A stretch of 64,000 nt of DNA from Candidatus Eisenbergiella merdavium (GTDB lineage Bacteria; Bacillota; Clostridia; Lachnospirales; Lachnospiraceae): positions 105,938 to 169,937 of the forward strand of contig DWWS01000050.1 of assembly GCA_019119595.1 (NCBI GenBank). The letters run 5' to 3'. A program made the position numbers and the translations under genes. Position 1 is the stretch's first letter; each line of letters opens with the position of its first letter. This document shows, one piece after another, positions 6,736 through 16,667 of the stretch. Under the pieces are notes generated by a model. The model ran no database searches and was not told the origin of the DNA. It saw nothing but the letters and a program-made list of their open reading frames with translations.

Positions 6736-8578
6736 AAGACAGAAAAAAATAACAAAAAAACATTTTCGGATTCTGTTTGGCAGAATGCAGTGGGCAATGC
6801 TTCTGTTCTTTCTGATGGTTACGGTACTGCTTATAGAAAGACGCAATATCATATATAACAGCACTGACCGTTGCCCTGCCATACTGGATCAAAGCGTTTT
6901 TACAGAGGGGGCCTTTGATAAGGAACCGGAATGTCTGGTAATATGGGACAGCTCTGTTCCTTCCTCTGTATCGGCGCGGCAACAGATGTCTGAGGTCCTT
7001 ACTCAAATGAAGGTTCCATTCCAGGAACAGGATATGCATACGAACAGCGTCCTCCGGCTTTCCGGTTACGAAAACGCAGTCATCGCATTGGATGATTATG
7101 ACGTATTCGGCAGCCAGATCTTCAACCTGTTTGACGCGGTAGAGGATGGTATGAATCTCCTCACAGTCTGCTCTCCGTCCACCCTATCCCACTTCAGCCT
7201 GATCATGGGGCGCATGGGAATCCGTGAAATTGGCTATGAGCAGTATCGGGTAACGGGCCTTCGCTTTCTCTCTGATTTTATGATAGGGGGCCGGCTCAGG
7301 GATTATGAGATTACCGATCCTTATGATTCTTCCAGCACGGTTTCCTTATATGACGATTGTATCGTGCATATGGTGAGCGCGGATGAACGTGAAATGCCGA
7401 TTATCTGGGAATACTCCCACGGAAAAGGGAAAATTGTGGTAAATAACCTGAACTATTTTGAAAAGGCCTACCGCGGTTTTTATTCCGCTTCCTACGGCCT
7501 GCTTTCCGATGTCTGTGTCTATCCGGTAATCAATGCCTCCTCCTTCTATCTGGATGACTTCCCCTCTCCCGTTCCTGCCGGCGAGGGAGAATATATCCAG
7601 CGGGATTACAATATGGATATCGGTACCTTTTATACAAATGTCTGGTGGCCGGATATAAAAAATCTGGCCCAAAAATATGACGTCGAATACACGGGACTGG
7701 TCATCGAAAATTATTCCGACGAAAATCAAGCTCCTTTAGAAGGAAATGATGACTTACATCGTTTCCGGTATTTCGGGAACGATCTGCTGGATGAGGGCGG
7801 AGAAATCGGCTTCCATGGCTATAATCACATGCCCCTGGTTCTCGACAATTTTGACTATCAGGATGAATTTGACTCATATAAACAATGGGAGAGCGCTGAC
7901 GATATCCGCGCCTCCATGCAGGAGCTGAACCGCTTCTGCAGCACCGTATTTCCGGAAGAAGCCTTTTCCGTTTATGTGCCTCCCTCCAATATTCTCTCTG
8001 CGGAGGGACGACAGATTCTTGCTGAGGATTTTCTGGATGTTCAGGCGATCGCAAGCATCTATTTTGTGGGCGAATTTGAATACAGTCAGGAATTTGAGGT
8101 GGCGGAGGACGGAATCATAGAAACGCCCAGAATCATTTCCGGTTACATAATAGACCCTTATATGGAGATTGCCGCTCTTTCCGAGCTGAACCTGCACTAC
8201 GTCAGCTCCCATTTCCAGCACCCGGATGATGTGCTGGATGAAGACAGAGGAGCTTCTCTGGGCTGGGAGGCCATGAGAGACCGCTTGGATGAGTATATGA
8301 GCTGGCTCTATACAGCCGCCCCTGAGATCCGGAATCTGACGGGCTCAGAGATTGCCGGAGCCGTACAGCGATATTTCTTTTTGGATTCAAAAGTAGAAAT
8401 GGATGCAGACGCAGTCAAAATCAGCCTTTCCAATTTTCAGGACGAGGCCTGGCTTTTTGTCCGTATGAATAAAGAAAGGCCGGCCGATGTGCAGGGCGGG
8501 ACGCTGACGGAGCTGGCCGGCGGCCTCTATCTGCTGGAAGCTCACTCCAACGAGGTGATCATCAATCTGGAGGCATAG
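6719..8578 (+). CDS. DUF2194 protein, Pel deacetylase-type, copy 1
   Basis: About 619 residues: a basic N-terminus, one membrane anchor (about 25-42), then a large extracytoplasmic region. The first part (70-260) resembles a Rossmann-like domain. From about 275 comes a polysaccharide-deacetylase-like barrel with the metal/catalytic motif SSFYLDDFPSP (Asp-Asp near 280) and the metal-binding pair HGYNH near 366-370. The C-terminal 80 residues form a beta domain. Such proteins occur in Pel clusters and are expected to deacetylate the nascent galactosaminoglycan outside the membrane. An ATG at 6713 is also in frame, but the one at 6719 has GGAAGG six bases upstream; the gene overlaps the end of pelE by 17 bp. 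It is a clear paralogue of the next gene. Confidence 0.75.
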   Translation: MAERTKRQKKITKKHFRILFGRMQWAMLLFFLMVTVLLIERRNIIYNSTDRCPAILDQSVFTEGAFDKEPECLVIWDSSVPSSVSARQQMSEVLTQMKVPFQEQDMHTNSVLRLSGYENAVIALDDYDVFGSQIFNLFDAVEDGMNLLTVCSPSTLSHFSLIMGRMGIREIGYEQYRVTGLRFLSDFMIGGRLRDYEITDPYDSSSTVSLYDDCIVHMVSADEREMPIIWEYSHGKGKIVVNNLNYFEKAYRGFYSASYGLLSDVCVYPVINASSFYLDDFPSPVPAGEGEYIQRDYNMDIGTFYTNVWWPDIKNLAQKYDVEYTGLVIENYSDENQAPLEGNDDLHRFRYFGNDLLDEGGEIGFHGYNHMPLVLDNFDYQDEFDSYKQWESADDIRASMQELNRFCSTVFPEEAFSVYVPPSNILSAEGRQILAEDFLDVQAIASIYFVGEFEYSQEFEVAEDGIIETPRIISGYIIDPYMEIAALSELNLHYVSSHFQHPDDVLDEDRGASLGWEAMRDRLDEYMSWLYTAAPEIRNLTGSEIAGAVQRYFFLDSKVEMDADAVKISLSNFQDEAWLFVRMNKERPADVQGGTLTELAGGLYLLEAHSNEVIINLEA

Positions 8579-8588
8579 GAAGAATTTC

Positions 8589-10475
8589 ATGAAAAAAGGA
8601 CAACAGTTTCATTTCTTTCCCGTTATTATAATATGCGCTGCGTTCGCTCTGCTCTCCGTCGCACTGATCGGCCAGCAGTATTATGGAACTTCCTCTGCGG
8701 ACAGCAGGCTTTCCATTCTTCCCGCAGACAGCTTTCAGTCTGTCAGTCCGGATACAGCCGAGGCATTGGGCAAAGAAAGCTCTTTGGGTACAGAATGCCT
8801 TGTTCTTGTAAACAGCACAGAGGAAAATTCCGTTCTCGCGGAAGCAGACATCCGCGCTCTGTTTAAGCAGCTTAAGGTAAACGCAGATTTCGTAGATGTA
8901 TCAAAGGAGACGATTCCTTCCTTTGCTTCCTATGAGAAGGTCGTGACCGCTCTTGTGGAATACGGCATTCTGGGAGAACGGGCCTATGACCTGATGGACT
9001 GGGTTTTTGAGGGCGGCGGGCTGATGGTCTATTTTCCACCTCAGGGTGATCTCTTTTTCCGAGCCCTGGGAGTACAGATGGGCATTCAGGAATCAGGCTG
9101 GTCCATGTATGAACTCACCGGCATCCGATTCAAATCAGATCTGATTCTGGGCGGACAGGGAAAGGATTTTTCCATTGAGGAATCCTTTGAATCCTCCCTC
9201 ACTCTGGATCTGACCTCTGACTGTACCGTTCACATCGTAAGTGCCAATGAACGGGAGCTTCCTCTGCTGTGGGAGCGTCGGCACGGCGAAGGCAAGGTTG
9301 TCTTTATGAACTTCGGAATCATGGGCAAGTCCTATCGCGGGCTTTATGCAGCGGCCTACAGCCTTCTTTCCGATGCTTTCTGCTGGCCCGTCATCAACGC
9401 AAGCTCTTTCTATATTGATGATTTCCCTTCTCCCATTCCGGCCGGAACCAGCTCTTATATTGAGCGGGATTACGGAATCAGCATTGCGGATTTTTATACC
9501 GGCGTCTGGTGGCCGGATCTTCTGGAGCTGGCGGAGGAATACGGGATCCGTTACAGCGGAATGATCATTGAGAGCTATTCCGACCAGACAGAGGCACCCT
9601 TTGATGTCAACATGAATACGCAGAGATTCAGTTATTTCGGCTCCTCTCTGCTGAAAAACGGTGGAGAAATCGGTCTGCATGGATACAATCATATCCCTTT
9701 GTGCTTTGAAGGCTTTGCACCGGAAGACACACAGACCGGTATCCGGGAAACGTACGAATACGATTACTGGAACACAAGGGAGGACATGAGCGCATCCATA
9801 CAGGAGCTGATCCGCTTTACCAGCGAGCTGTTTTCCGGCGCCTCCCTTCAGGTTTACTCCCCTCCCGCAAATATCCTTTCCTCGGAAGGAAGGCAGCTTC
9901 TGACGGAGGATTTTCCGCAGATCAAAGCGATCGCCGGTGTATATTCAGAAGGGGGCCTGGAATATACCCAGGAGTTTAAGGTAGCAGAGGATGGAATCAT
10001 CGAAACTCCCCGCGTCATTTCCGGACTGGTCATCAATTCCTATATGGAGCTTTCCGCCCTGTCGGAATTAAACCTCCATTATGTGAATTCCCATTATCAG
10101 ACCCCTGACGAGGTACTGAATGCGGACCCTGGCGCGCAGGACGGCTGGAAATCCATGAAGGAAAGCTTTCAGGAGTACCTGGGCTGGCTGTATGGTGCCG
10201 CCGCAGACATCCGCAATCTGACAGCCTCTGAAATGGCCGGAGCGGTGCAGCGTTGGTATTATCTGGACGTGGAGCAGACGGTCACAGAGGATGAGATCAT
10301 TCTGAAGCTGGATCATTTTCAGGATGAGGGCTTCCTGTTCCTCAGAATCAACGAAAGGCCGCCCGAGGACCCGGAAACATGCATTACCGGGGGAAGCCTG
10401 CAGGATATGGGCGGCGGCCTGTATCTGGTCACCGCCACATCAGACCATATCGTGATCCAACGGGGAAGGGAATAA
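8589..10475 (+). CDS. DUF2194 protein, Pel deacetylase-type, copy 2
   Basis: A 628-residue paralogue of the preceding gene, ten bases downstream with its own AGGAAG site. It has the same order of parts: N-terminal membrane anchor (about 8-27), Rossmann-like region, then SSFYIDDFPSP and LHGYNH motifs, the ELNLHYV segment and a C-terminal beta domain. Both copies keep the Asp-Asp and His-x3-His residues, so neither looks dead. The pair may divide labour, for example partial against complete deacetylation or different chain positions, or form a heteromer. The known Gram-positive Pel cluster carries one hydrolase and one deacetylase gene at this place; here both genes are of the deacetylase type. 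Confidence 0.75.
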   Translation: MKKGQQFHFFPVIIICAAFALLSVALIGQQYYGTSSADSRLSILPADSFQSVSPDTAEALGKESSLGTECLVLVNSTEENSVLAEADIRALFKQLKVNADFVDVSKETIPSFASYEKVVTALVEYGILGERAYDLMDWVFEGGGLMVYFPPQGDLFFRALGVQMGIQESGWSMYELTGIRFKSDLILGGQGKDFSIEESFESSLTLDLTSDCTVHIVSANERELPLLWERRHGEGKVVFMNFGIMGKSYRGLYAAAYSLLSDAFCWPVINASSFYIDDFPSPIPAGTSSYIERDYGISIADFYTGVWWPDLLELAEEYGIRYSGMIIESYSDQTEAPFDVNMNTQRFSYFGSSLLKNGGEIGLHGYNHIPLCFEGFAPEDTQTGIRETYEYDYWNTREDMSASIQELIRFTSELFSGASLQVYSPPANILSSEGRQLLTEDFPQIKAIAGVYSEGGLEYTQEFKVAEDGIIETPRVISGLVINSYMELSALSELNLHYVNSHYQTPDEVLNADPGAQDGWKSMKESFQEYLGWLYGAAADIRNLTASEMAGAVQRWYYLDVEQTVTEDEIILKLDHFQDEGFLFLRINERPPEDPETCITGGSLQDMGGGLYLVTATSDHIVIQRGRE

Positions 10476-10524
10476 ATCCAGGCTGTCAAAGGATGCGGTT
10501 TCCGCCGCAGGAGCAGAGGAAAAT

Positions 10525-11949
10525 ATGAGAATCTGTGTCATACTTGAAGGGTGTTATCCCTATGTAACAGGCGGTGTGTCCACCTGGATGCATCAATACA
10601 TCAAAGCCATGCCGGAGCACGAATTCGTTCTTCTGACCATAGGAGCTTCCTCCGAGGACAAAGGGAAATTTAAGTATGAGCTTCCGGACAATGTGGTTGA
10701 GGTTCAGGAAATCTTTCTTCAGGATGCTCTGAAGCTTCCTTCGGATGGGAAGAAATATAAGTTTGCAGGAAAGGAGCTGCAGGCTCTTACAGACTTTGTT
10801 CACTGCAAAAGCCCGGACTGGGAGGTTCTGTTTGGCATGTACAACGATAAGAAAATACCGCCCATGTCTTTTCTGACCAGTCAGGAATTTTTGAATATCC
10901 TGATCCGGATCTGCGAACAAGACTATCCATATACGGCATTTTCCGATATGTTTCACACGCTGCGCTCCATGTTCCTCCCCGTCCTGTATACCATCAGTCA
11001 GGATATTCCAAAGGCGGATATTTATCATGCCATCGCCACCGGCTACAGCGGTCTGCTGGCAAGACTTGGAAGCTACAAATACCATGTTCCCTTTATGCTG
11101 ACAGAGCACGGAATCTACACAAGAGAACGGGAGGAGGAAATCATCCGCGCCAGGTGGGTTCCCGCAGCATTCAAGCGGTTCTGGGTCCGCTTCTTCTATA
11201 TGCTGTCGGATGCGGTATACAGCAAAGCGTCGATGATCACAAGCCTGTTCGATAACGCGGGGAAAACCCAGATCGAAATGGGCTGTCCTCCAGAACGCTG
11301 CAGAGTCATTCCCAACGGCATTCATTTTGAGAGATTCTGCAATATACCGCTGAAAAAGGCGGACGGCTGGATCGACATAGGAGCCATTGTCCGTCTGGCG
11401 CCGATCAAGGATATCAAAACACTGATCTATTCCTTTTATGAGCTGCGGTTCCGTCTTCAGAACGTACGGCTGCACATCATCGGACCGGTAGACGACGAAC
11501 AGTATGCGAAGGAATGCTATGAGCTCGTCGAGCAGCTCGGGGTGGAAGAGGTCATTTTCACCGGTATGGTCAACGTGCTGGAATACATGGAAAAGCTGGA
11601 CTTTACCATCCTTACCAGCATCTCCGAGGGGCAGCCGCTCTCCGTTCTTGAGTCCTTCGCCGCAGGCCGTCCCTGTGTGACCACGGATGTGGGATGCTGC
11701 CGGGAGCTGTTAAACGGAATGGAAGGCGACGATCTGGGATGCGCCGGCTTCTGTACGCCCCCCATGGAAAGAGAAGCACTGTGCAATGCCATGGAACGAA
11801 TGAGCGTGCGGACAGAGGAGCGTTACCGGATGGGGCAGATCGGCAAGCGGCGCGTCGAGCTTTACTATCGCCACAACGATATGATTCGAAATTACAGAAA
11901 TGCGTATACAGAGGTGATGAATAATTGGCAGGAATCGGTTTCTCACTGA
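10525..11949 (+). CDS. pelF: PelF, GT4 glycosyltransferase
   Basis: A 474-residue soluble GT-B glycosyltransferase. The N-terminal half has EGCYPYVTGGVSTW (8-21), the acceptor-side glycine loop typical of PelF. The C-terminal half has the sugar-nucleotide site VIPNGIHFERF (261-271), IVRLAPIKD and the GT4 E-x7-E pair Glu368/Glu376 in SEGQPLSVLE. PelF polymerises the Pel backbone (GalNAc/GalN) from UDP-sugar at the cytoplasmic face together with PelD, PelE and PelG. Length matches the family. pelG starts inside its last 25 bases. Confidence 0.92.
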   Translation: MRICVILEGCYPYVTGGVSTWMHQYIKAMPEHEFVLLTIGASSEDKGKFKYELPDNVVEVQEIFLQDALKLPSDGKKYKFAGKELQALTDFVHCKSPDWEVLFGMYNDKKIPPMSFLTSQEFLNILIRICEQDYPYTAFSDMFHTLRSMFLPVLYTISQDIPKADIYHAIATGYSGLLARLGSYKYHVPFMLTEHGIYTREREEEIIRARWVPAAFKRFWVRFFYMLSDAVYSKASMITSLFDNAGKTQIEMGCPPERCRVIPNGIHFERFCNIPLKKADGWIDIGAIVRLAPIKDIKTLIYSFYELRFRLQNVRLHIIGPVDDEQYAKECYELVEQLGVEEVIFTGMVNVLEYMEKLDFTILTSISEGQPLSVLESFAAGRPCVTTDVGCCRELLNGMEGDDLGCAGFCTPPMEREALCNAMERMSVRTEERYRMGQIGKRRVELYYRHNDMIRNYRNAYTEVMNNWQESVSH

Positions 11950-13388
11950 AAAAATTATTTACGAAAAAGGGGCTGTTCAGCCTGTGCCGCGCCTACGGCT
12001 ATGCGGGGCTGATCTGTGCGGGACCCATGATCCTCGGCGTGATACTGCTGGTCAGCGTCGCCTTTCTCTCGCAGCTTGCCGGCATGTCCAGGCATGACAG
12101 AGAGCTGTTGAATTGTATGCTTACCTACTGTCTGCTGGCCTCTCTCACCACCACCAGCATATTCAACATGACGGCGACCCGTTTTGTATCTGATATGCTG
12201 TATGAGGAAAAACCGGAAAGGATCATTCCCAGCCTGTACGGCAGCACGACGATCCTGCTGACCGGCGGCTGCCTTGTCTGGGCCGTCTTTCTCCATTTTT
12301 CCGGTGTGCTGACGGTCTATAAGCTGCTCTGTCTGTGGTTTTACGCGATTTTGATCGTAGTCTGGATGGAAATGAATTATCTGACCGCGCTGAAGGATTA
12401 TAAGGTTTTGGTACGGGACTTTGCCATCTCTCTTGCCTGCGGGCTTCTGCTTGCCCTATTGATGGTGCTGTTCCGCCATGTTACGATCACGACGCTTTTT
12501 CTCTGTGTCATACTGGCATACGGGCTTCTGATGGCGCTGTACTACAGACAGCTTCTGAAATATTTTCCTCGGAGCGAGGGAAGCCGTTTTTCCTTCCTGC
12601 GCTGGCTGGAAAAATACCGCTCGTTGGCCTTTACAGGAATTTTTGTCAACCTCGGGCTGTTCGCTCACCTGGTGATCATGTACTTCGGGCCGCTTCAGGT
12701 ACAGGTAGAGGGGCTGTTCTACGGCGCTCCCATGCATGACGTTCCCGCCCTGTGCGCCTTTTTCTCCATCCTGATCACCACGATCAACTTCGTGACCTCG
12801 GTGGAGGTACGCTTCTACCCTCAGTATCGGAATTACTACAGCCTGTTCAACGACAACGGCTCCATCCGTGATATCGAGCAGGCGGAGGACGAAATGCTGT
12901 CCGTGCTGCGTCAGGAGCTGGCCTTCAACGCTCACAAGCAGTTGATCACCACTCTGCTTTTCATCGTGATCGGCTCCCTTGTTCTGGAGCTGCTGCCGCT
13001 GGGCTTCAACGATACCTCGATGGGGATTTACCGGCTGCTCTGCGCTGGCTACGGCCTGTATGCCATCAGCAATACGATCATGCTGATTTTGCTGTATTAT
13101 GAGGACTATACAGGCGCGCTGCTTTCAACCTTCGCTTTCGCAGCCGTCAGCATTGCCGGCACCGTTCTGCAGATTTTGTATGGGCAGATCAATTTCTATG
13201 GCCTGGGATTTTTGATCGGCAGTCTAGCCTTTTATCTGGTCAGTTGGATCCGGCTGGAATGGTATACCAGAAGGCTGCCCTACTACCTGCTATGTAAGGG
13301 AGCCATCGTAGAAAATAAAAAGCTGGGAATACTCTCCCGACTTTGCAACTATCTGGAACGTAAGGAAGGAGCAGTTCATGAAAAGTAA
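11925..13388 (+). CDS. pelG: PelG, multi-pass polysaccharide transporter of the Pel synthase
   Basis: A 487-residue protein with about twelve hydrophobic helices. It begins with the conserved PelG opening AGIGFSLKKLF and has LICAGPMILG near residue 30. It starts at TTG (11925) with GAGGTG eight bases upstream, so it overlaps pelF by 25 bp and is probably translationally coupled. PelG is a MATE/Wzx-like flippase-type protein thought to carry the growing Pel chain across the membrane. The following gene overlaps its end by 11 bp. Confidence 0.9.
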   Translation: MAGIGFSLKKLFTKKGLFSLCRAYGYAGLICAGPMILGVILLVSVAFLSQLAGMSRHDRELLNCMLTYCLLASLTTTSIFNMTATRFVSDMLYEEKPERIIPSLYGSTTILLTGGCLVWAVFLHFSGVLTVYKLLCLWFYAILIVVWMEMNYLTALKDYKVLVRDFAISLACGLLLALLMVLFRHVTITTLFLCVILAYGLLMALYYRQLLKYFPRSEGSRFSFLRWLEKYRSLAFTGIFVNLGLFAHLVIMYFGPLQVQVEGLFYGAPMHDVPALCAFFSILITTINFVTSVEVRFYPQYRNYYSLFNDNGSIRDIEQAEDEMLSVLRQELAFNAHKQLITTLLFIVIGSLVLELLPLGFNDTSMGIYRLLCAGYGLYAISNTIMLILLYYEDYTGALLSTFAFAAVSIAGTVLQILYGQINFYGLGFLIGSLAFYLVSWIRLEWYTRRLPYYLLCKGAIVENKKLGILSRLCNYLERKEGAVHEK

Positions 13389-15186
13389 TCTGCAAATATT
13401 TTTAGTGATCGGCGCAATGCTGCTTCTGCTGGGAGGATGCGCTCTGTCTGAGGGGAACGGAGGAGACGGACGTAACTCCTCCCAGCAGCAGGACTCTGAT
13501 CCCCTGGCATCCACGCCCGTAGAAACGGTTTCTGCCTCTGTAGAGGATTATAAGCTGAGAGATAAAGCTTCCGTCTATGAGGATGATGATGAAGGCAGCG
13601 TGGTTACCATGTATCTGACAGTCCGGGAGGGAAATTCCGCGGAAAATACAGACCATACCTGGACAGAAGTCAACACCTATTCCAAATATTGGTATGAGGA
13701 TCAGGGCATCCCCCAGTATGCAGTGGAAGGACTGCTGCAGATCGGCGATGAAAACGGCCTGATTCCCGGCGAGCTTGGTTATGGAGAGGAAATTCCCAAT
13801 GCCATCGTCAAGATCAGAGGCCAGACCTCTACGAAAAGGGAGCAGAAAAATTACAAAATAGAGATTAAGGAAGGCCAGGGAGAATGGCGCGATCAGCGTA
13901 CTATCAATCTGAACAAGCATGGGGGCGAGGGTCTTCGCTTTAAAAACAAGCTCGCCTACGACCTGATGAAGGATATCCCCGAGATGATGTCCGCCCGTAC
14001 ACAGTTTGTTCATCTGTATGTCAAGGATGAAACGGAAGGCGGAAGCGGCGTATTCGAGGATTACGGGCTTTATACCCAGGTGGAACAGATTAACGGCAGA
14101 TATCTGAAGACCCACGGTCTGGACAACAAGGGACATCTTTACAAGAACGAGTTCTTTGAATTCCTCCGATATGAGGACGCGATCAAGCTCGCGACCGATC
14201 CCACCTTTGATCTTGATGAATTTGAAACCTATCTTGAGGTCAAAGGGGACACAGATCACAGCAAGCTCATAGAGATGCTGGAGGATGTGAACGATTATTC
14301 CATCCCCATTGAGGATACCGTTGAAAAATGGTTTGATACGGAAAATTTATACTACTGGATGGGCTTTCACATTCTGACCGGAAATATAGATACGGAAGCC
14401 AGAAATTATTTTATCTACAGCCCTTTGAACCTGGACAAATTTTATTTTATCTCCTGGGATAACGACGGTGCCTTTGATCTGACGGAAAATGAGGTGAGAG
14501 GCACAAGCGGCCGCGGGGGAAGCTGGCAGAACGGGGTCAGCAACTACTGGGGTGTCGTCCTGTTCCAGCGCATGTATAAGAATGAAGAATACAGAAACGG
14601 CCTGACACAGGTTATTGAAACGCTCCGCACCCAGTATCTGACGAAGGATAAGATCAACAGCCTGGTCAATACCTACCGGGATGTGGTTAAGCCCTATGTG
14701 TACAGCATGCCTGATATTTTATATGCGCAGCTTACAGAAGATGAGTATGACATCGTCGCCGATGGGCTTGCCGATGAGATAGAACAGAATTATCAGACCT
14801 ACCTGGAATCCCTGGAAAGACCGATGCCCTTTTACATCGCGGTTCCCACGCAGGAGAACGGACAGCTTCATCTCTCCTGGGATGCTTCCTATGACTTTGA
14901 CAATGAAAATATTACCTACACAGTAGAGCTTGCCACCGATTTTCTGTTCCAGAACGTAATCTTTTCTCAGCATAATGTGCGCATCCCGCAGGCCGATACC
15001 TCTGCCCTGCCAGAGGGCCAGTATTTTATCCGGGTCCGTGCGACGAACGAATCCGGGCATACGCAGGATGCCTTTGATTACTATGTTGCGGAAGGCAGCA
15101 GTTCATACAAGATCTACAGTACCAAGTGCTTTTATGTCCTGGCAGACGGCAGAATCAGGGAGTATGTGTACGATGAAGGCGAATAA
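13378..15186 (+). CDS. CotH-family lipoprotein with C-terminal Fn3-like domain
   Basis: A 602-residue exported protein with lipobox LLLLGGCAL (Cys near residue 20). The CotH-like domain (about 130-450) includes KIRGQTS..REQKNYKIEIKEG, the AYDLMKD..ARTQFVHLYV stretch and SWDNDGAFDL. CotH proteins are protein kinase-like and phosphorylate spore-coat proteins in Bacillus; many bacterial homologues occur in cell-surface clusters with unknown targets. A beta-sandwich resembling fibronectin type III follows at about 485-570 (LSWDASYDFDNENITYTVEL). Its place inside the Pel operon, next to VTC and DUF4956 genes, suggests a role in surface attachment or modification of the polymer. Confidence 0.8.
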   Translation: MKSNLQIFLVIGAMLLLLGGCALSEGNGGDGRNSSQQQDSDPLASTPVETVSASVEDYKLRDKASVYEDDDEGSVVTMYLTVREGNSAENTDHTWTEVNTYSKYWYEDQGIPQYAVEGLLQIGDENGLIPGELGYGEEIPNAIVKIRGQTSTKREQKNYKIEIKEGQGEWRDQRTINLNKHGGEGLRFKNKLAYDLMKDIPEMMSARTQFVHLYVKDETEGGSGVFEDYGLYTQVEQINGRYLKTHGLDNKGHLYKNEFFEFLRYEDAIKLATDPTFDLDEFETYLEVKGDTDHSKLIEMLEDVNDYSIPIEDTVEKWFDTENLYYWMGFHILTGNIDTEARNYFIYSPLNLDKFYFISWDNDGAFDLTENEVRGTSGRGGSWQNGVSNYWGVVLFQRMYKNEEYRNGLTQVIETLRTQYLTKDKINSLVNTYRDVVKPYVYSMPDILYAQLTEDEYDIVADGLADEIEQNYQTYLESLERPMPFYIAVPTQENGQLHLSWDASYDFDNENITYTVELATDFLFQNVIFSQHNVRIPQADTSALPEGQYFIRVRATNESGHTQDAFDYYVAEGSSSYKIYSTKCFYVLADGRIREYVYDEGE

Positions 15187-15940
15187 ACCTCTTTCCAACA
15201 AAAACACCTCCTACGGCACCTTCCGCAACGAATGGAAATACTATCTCTCCCTCTGGGACTGCCAGGCGCAGAAGGAAAGATTCCAGACCGTCATGCAGCG
15301 GGATCCCCATGCCGTAGGCGGCCTGTATTCCATCCGGAGCCTGTATTTTGACGATTACTGGAACAGCTCCTACAACGACAAGATGGCGGGTGTGAACTAC
15401 CGGAAAAAATACCGGATCCGGATCTACAACTGCAGCGATTCCGCCATCCGGCTGGAGCGCAAGATCAAGCTCGGAAACTACATCCACAAGGATTCCGCCC
15501 GCCTGACCCGGCAGGAATATGAATGGATCATGGAAGGCCGCTACGACTTCCTGCTGAAGCATACCGAGCGGCTCTGCCGGGAATTCTGGTTCGAATGTAC
15601 CTCAAACCTGATGCGTCCGAAGGTCATCGTGGACTATGAGCGGGAGCCCTTCATCCTTCCTGAGGGAGACGTGCGGATTACCTTCGATTCCAACGTAAGA
15701 GCCGCCTCGCCGGAGAACGATCTGTTTGATCCTTCTCTCCCGTCCTATGAAATGATCCCTTACGGGAAAACCATCATGGAGGTAAAATTCACGGAATTTC
15801 TTCCCATGGTCATCAAGGAGGTGCTTCCTCCCGGGGAACAGGAATTCTCGGCGATCTCCAAATATACGCTGTGCTATGAAAAGCTTTGCTACCGGACCGA
15901 TGCGCTGTCCCTGATCACCAGATCGGAAAAGCCGCGTTAG
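15173..15940 (+). CDS. VTC-domain (polyphosphate polymerase-like) protein
   Basis: About 255 residues from the ATG at 15173, which has AGGGAG ten bases upstream and overlaps the cotH stop by 14 bp; an ATG at 15164 is too close to that site. The tunnel-type VTC fold is indicated by YFDDYWN, NYRKKYRIRIYN, RLERKIK, VIVDYEREPF and the late EVKFTEFLP. These basic strands normally line the catalytic tunnel of VTC/triphosphate-tunnel enzymes that bind polyphosphate or nucleoside triphosphate. VTC, DUF4956 and CotH genes commonly travel together in bacteria. The substrate here is unknown. Confidence 0.8.
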   Translation: MKANKPLSNKNTSYGTFRNEWKYYLSLWDCQAQKERFQTVMQRDPHAVGGLYSIRSLYFDDYWNSSYNDKMAGVNYRKKYRIRIYNCSDSAIRLERKIKLGNYIHKDSARLTRQEYEWIMEGRYDFLLKHTERLCREFWFECTSNLMRPKVIVDYEREPFILPEGDVRITFDSNVRAASPENDLFDPSLPSYEMIPYGKTIMEVKFTEFLPMVIKEVLPPGEQEFSAISKYTLCYEKLCYRTDALSLITRSEKPR

Positions 15941-15983
15941 ACACTTCGCCGCCCTGCGGCAGAATGAGAGGGAATATACAGTT

Positions 15984-16667
15984 ATGAGATTACAGGATTA
16001 TTTTAAAAATTCAGTGTGGGAATCCTTTGCCAGCAGTCAGGGCCTGACTCTGGACACAACGACGCAGATCATCGTTTCCATGCTGGTCGCCCTGATCATG
16101 GGCCTGTTCATTTACAAGATTTATCAGATCTATTTTGGAGGCGTGGTATTTTCACGCTCCTTCGCCACAACGCTGGTCGGCATGGCCGTGCTGACCTGCA
16201 TGCTGACCCTGGCCATCAGCACCAACATCGTTATCTCTCTCGGTATGGTGGGCGCGCTCTCCATCGTGCGTTACAGGACGGCCATCAAGGATCCCATGGA
16301 TCTTCTGTACCTGTTCTGGTCCATCTCCGTCGGGATCACATCGGGCGCAGGAATGTATGTCCTGGTGGTGGCGGCAAGCCTCATCATGCTGATCCTGATA
16401 CATATCCTGTACCACAGGCAGAAACGGGGCATGATCTACATCATGGTGGTCCACTATCAGGGCGAGCTGACCGGGGACGAGGTGCTGCGCGCTCTGAAGA
16501 AGCTGCGCTATCAGCTCAAATCCAAAACCTTCCGCGGCGATCTGACAGAAATGACGCTGGAGGTCTACTGCCGTTCCGATAACACCGTTTTTCTGGAAAA
16601 CATCAAAGCGATAGAACAGGTAAAGGATGTCACTCTGATTCAGTATAATGGAGAATATCATGGATAA
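15984..16667 (+). CDS. DUF4956 membrane protein
   Basis: A 227-residue protein with four hydrophobic segments (about 27-48, 55-80, 82-100, 110-140). It has the family-typical stretch GMVGALSIVRYRTAIKDP near 85-102 and a small C-terminal alpha/beta domain (about 148-227). The family is found beside VTC and CotH genes, as here, and is assumed to form a membrane partner for them; no biochemical function is known to me. The gene is followed by an overlapping start of the next gene (8 bp). Confidence 0.8.
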   Translation: MRLQDYFKNSVWESFASSQGLTLDTTTQIIVSMLVALIMGLFIYKIYQIYFGGVVFSRSFATTLVGMAVLTCMLTLAISTNIVISLGMVGALSIVRYRTAIKDPMDLLYLFWSISVGITSGAGMYVLVVAASLIMLILIHILYHRQKRGMIYIMVVHYQGELTGDEVLRALKKLRYQLKSKTFRGDLTEMTLEVYCRSDNTVFLENIKAIEQVKDVTLIQYNGEYHG

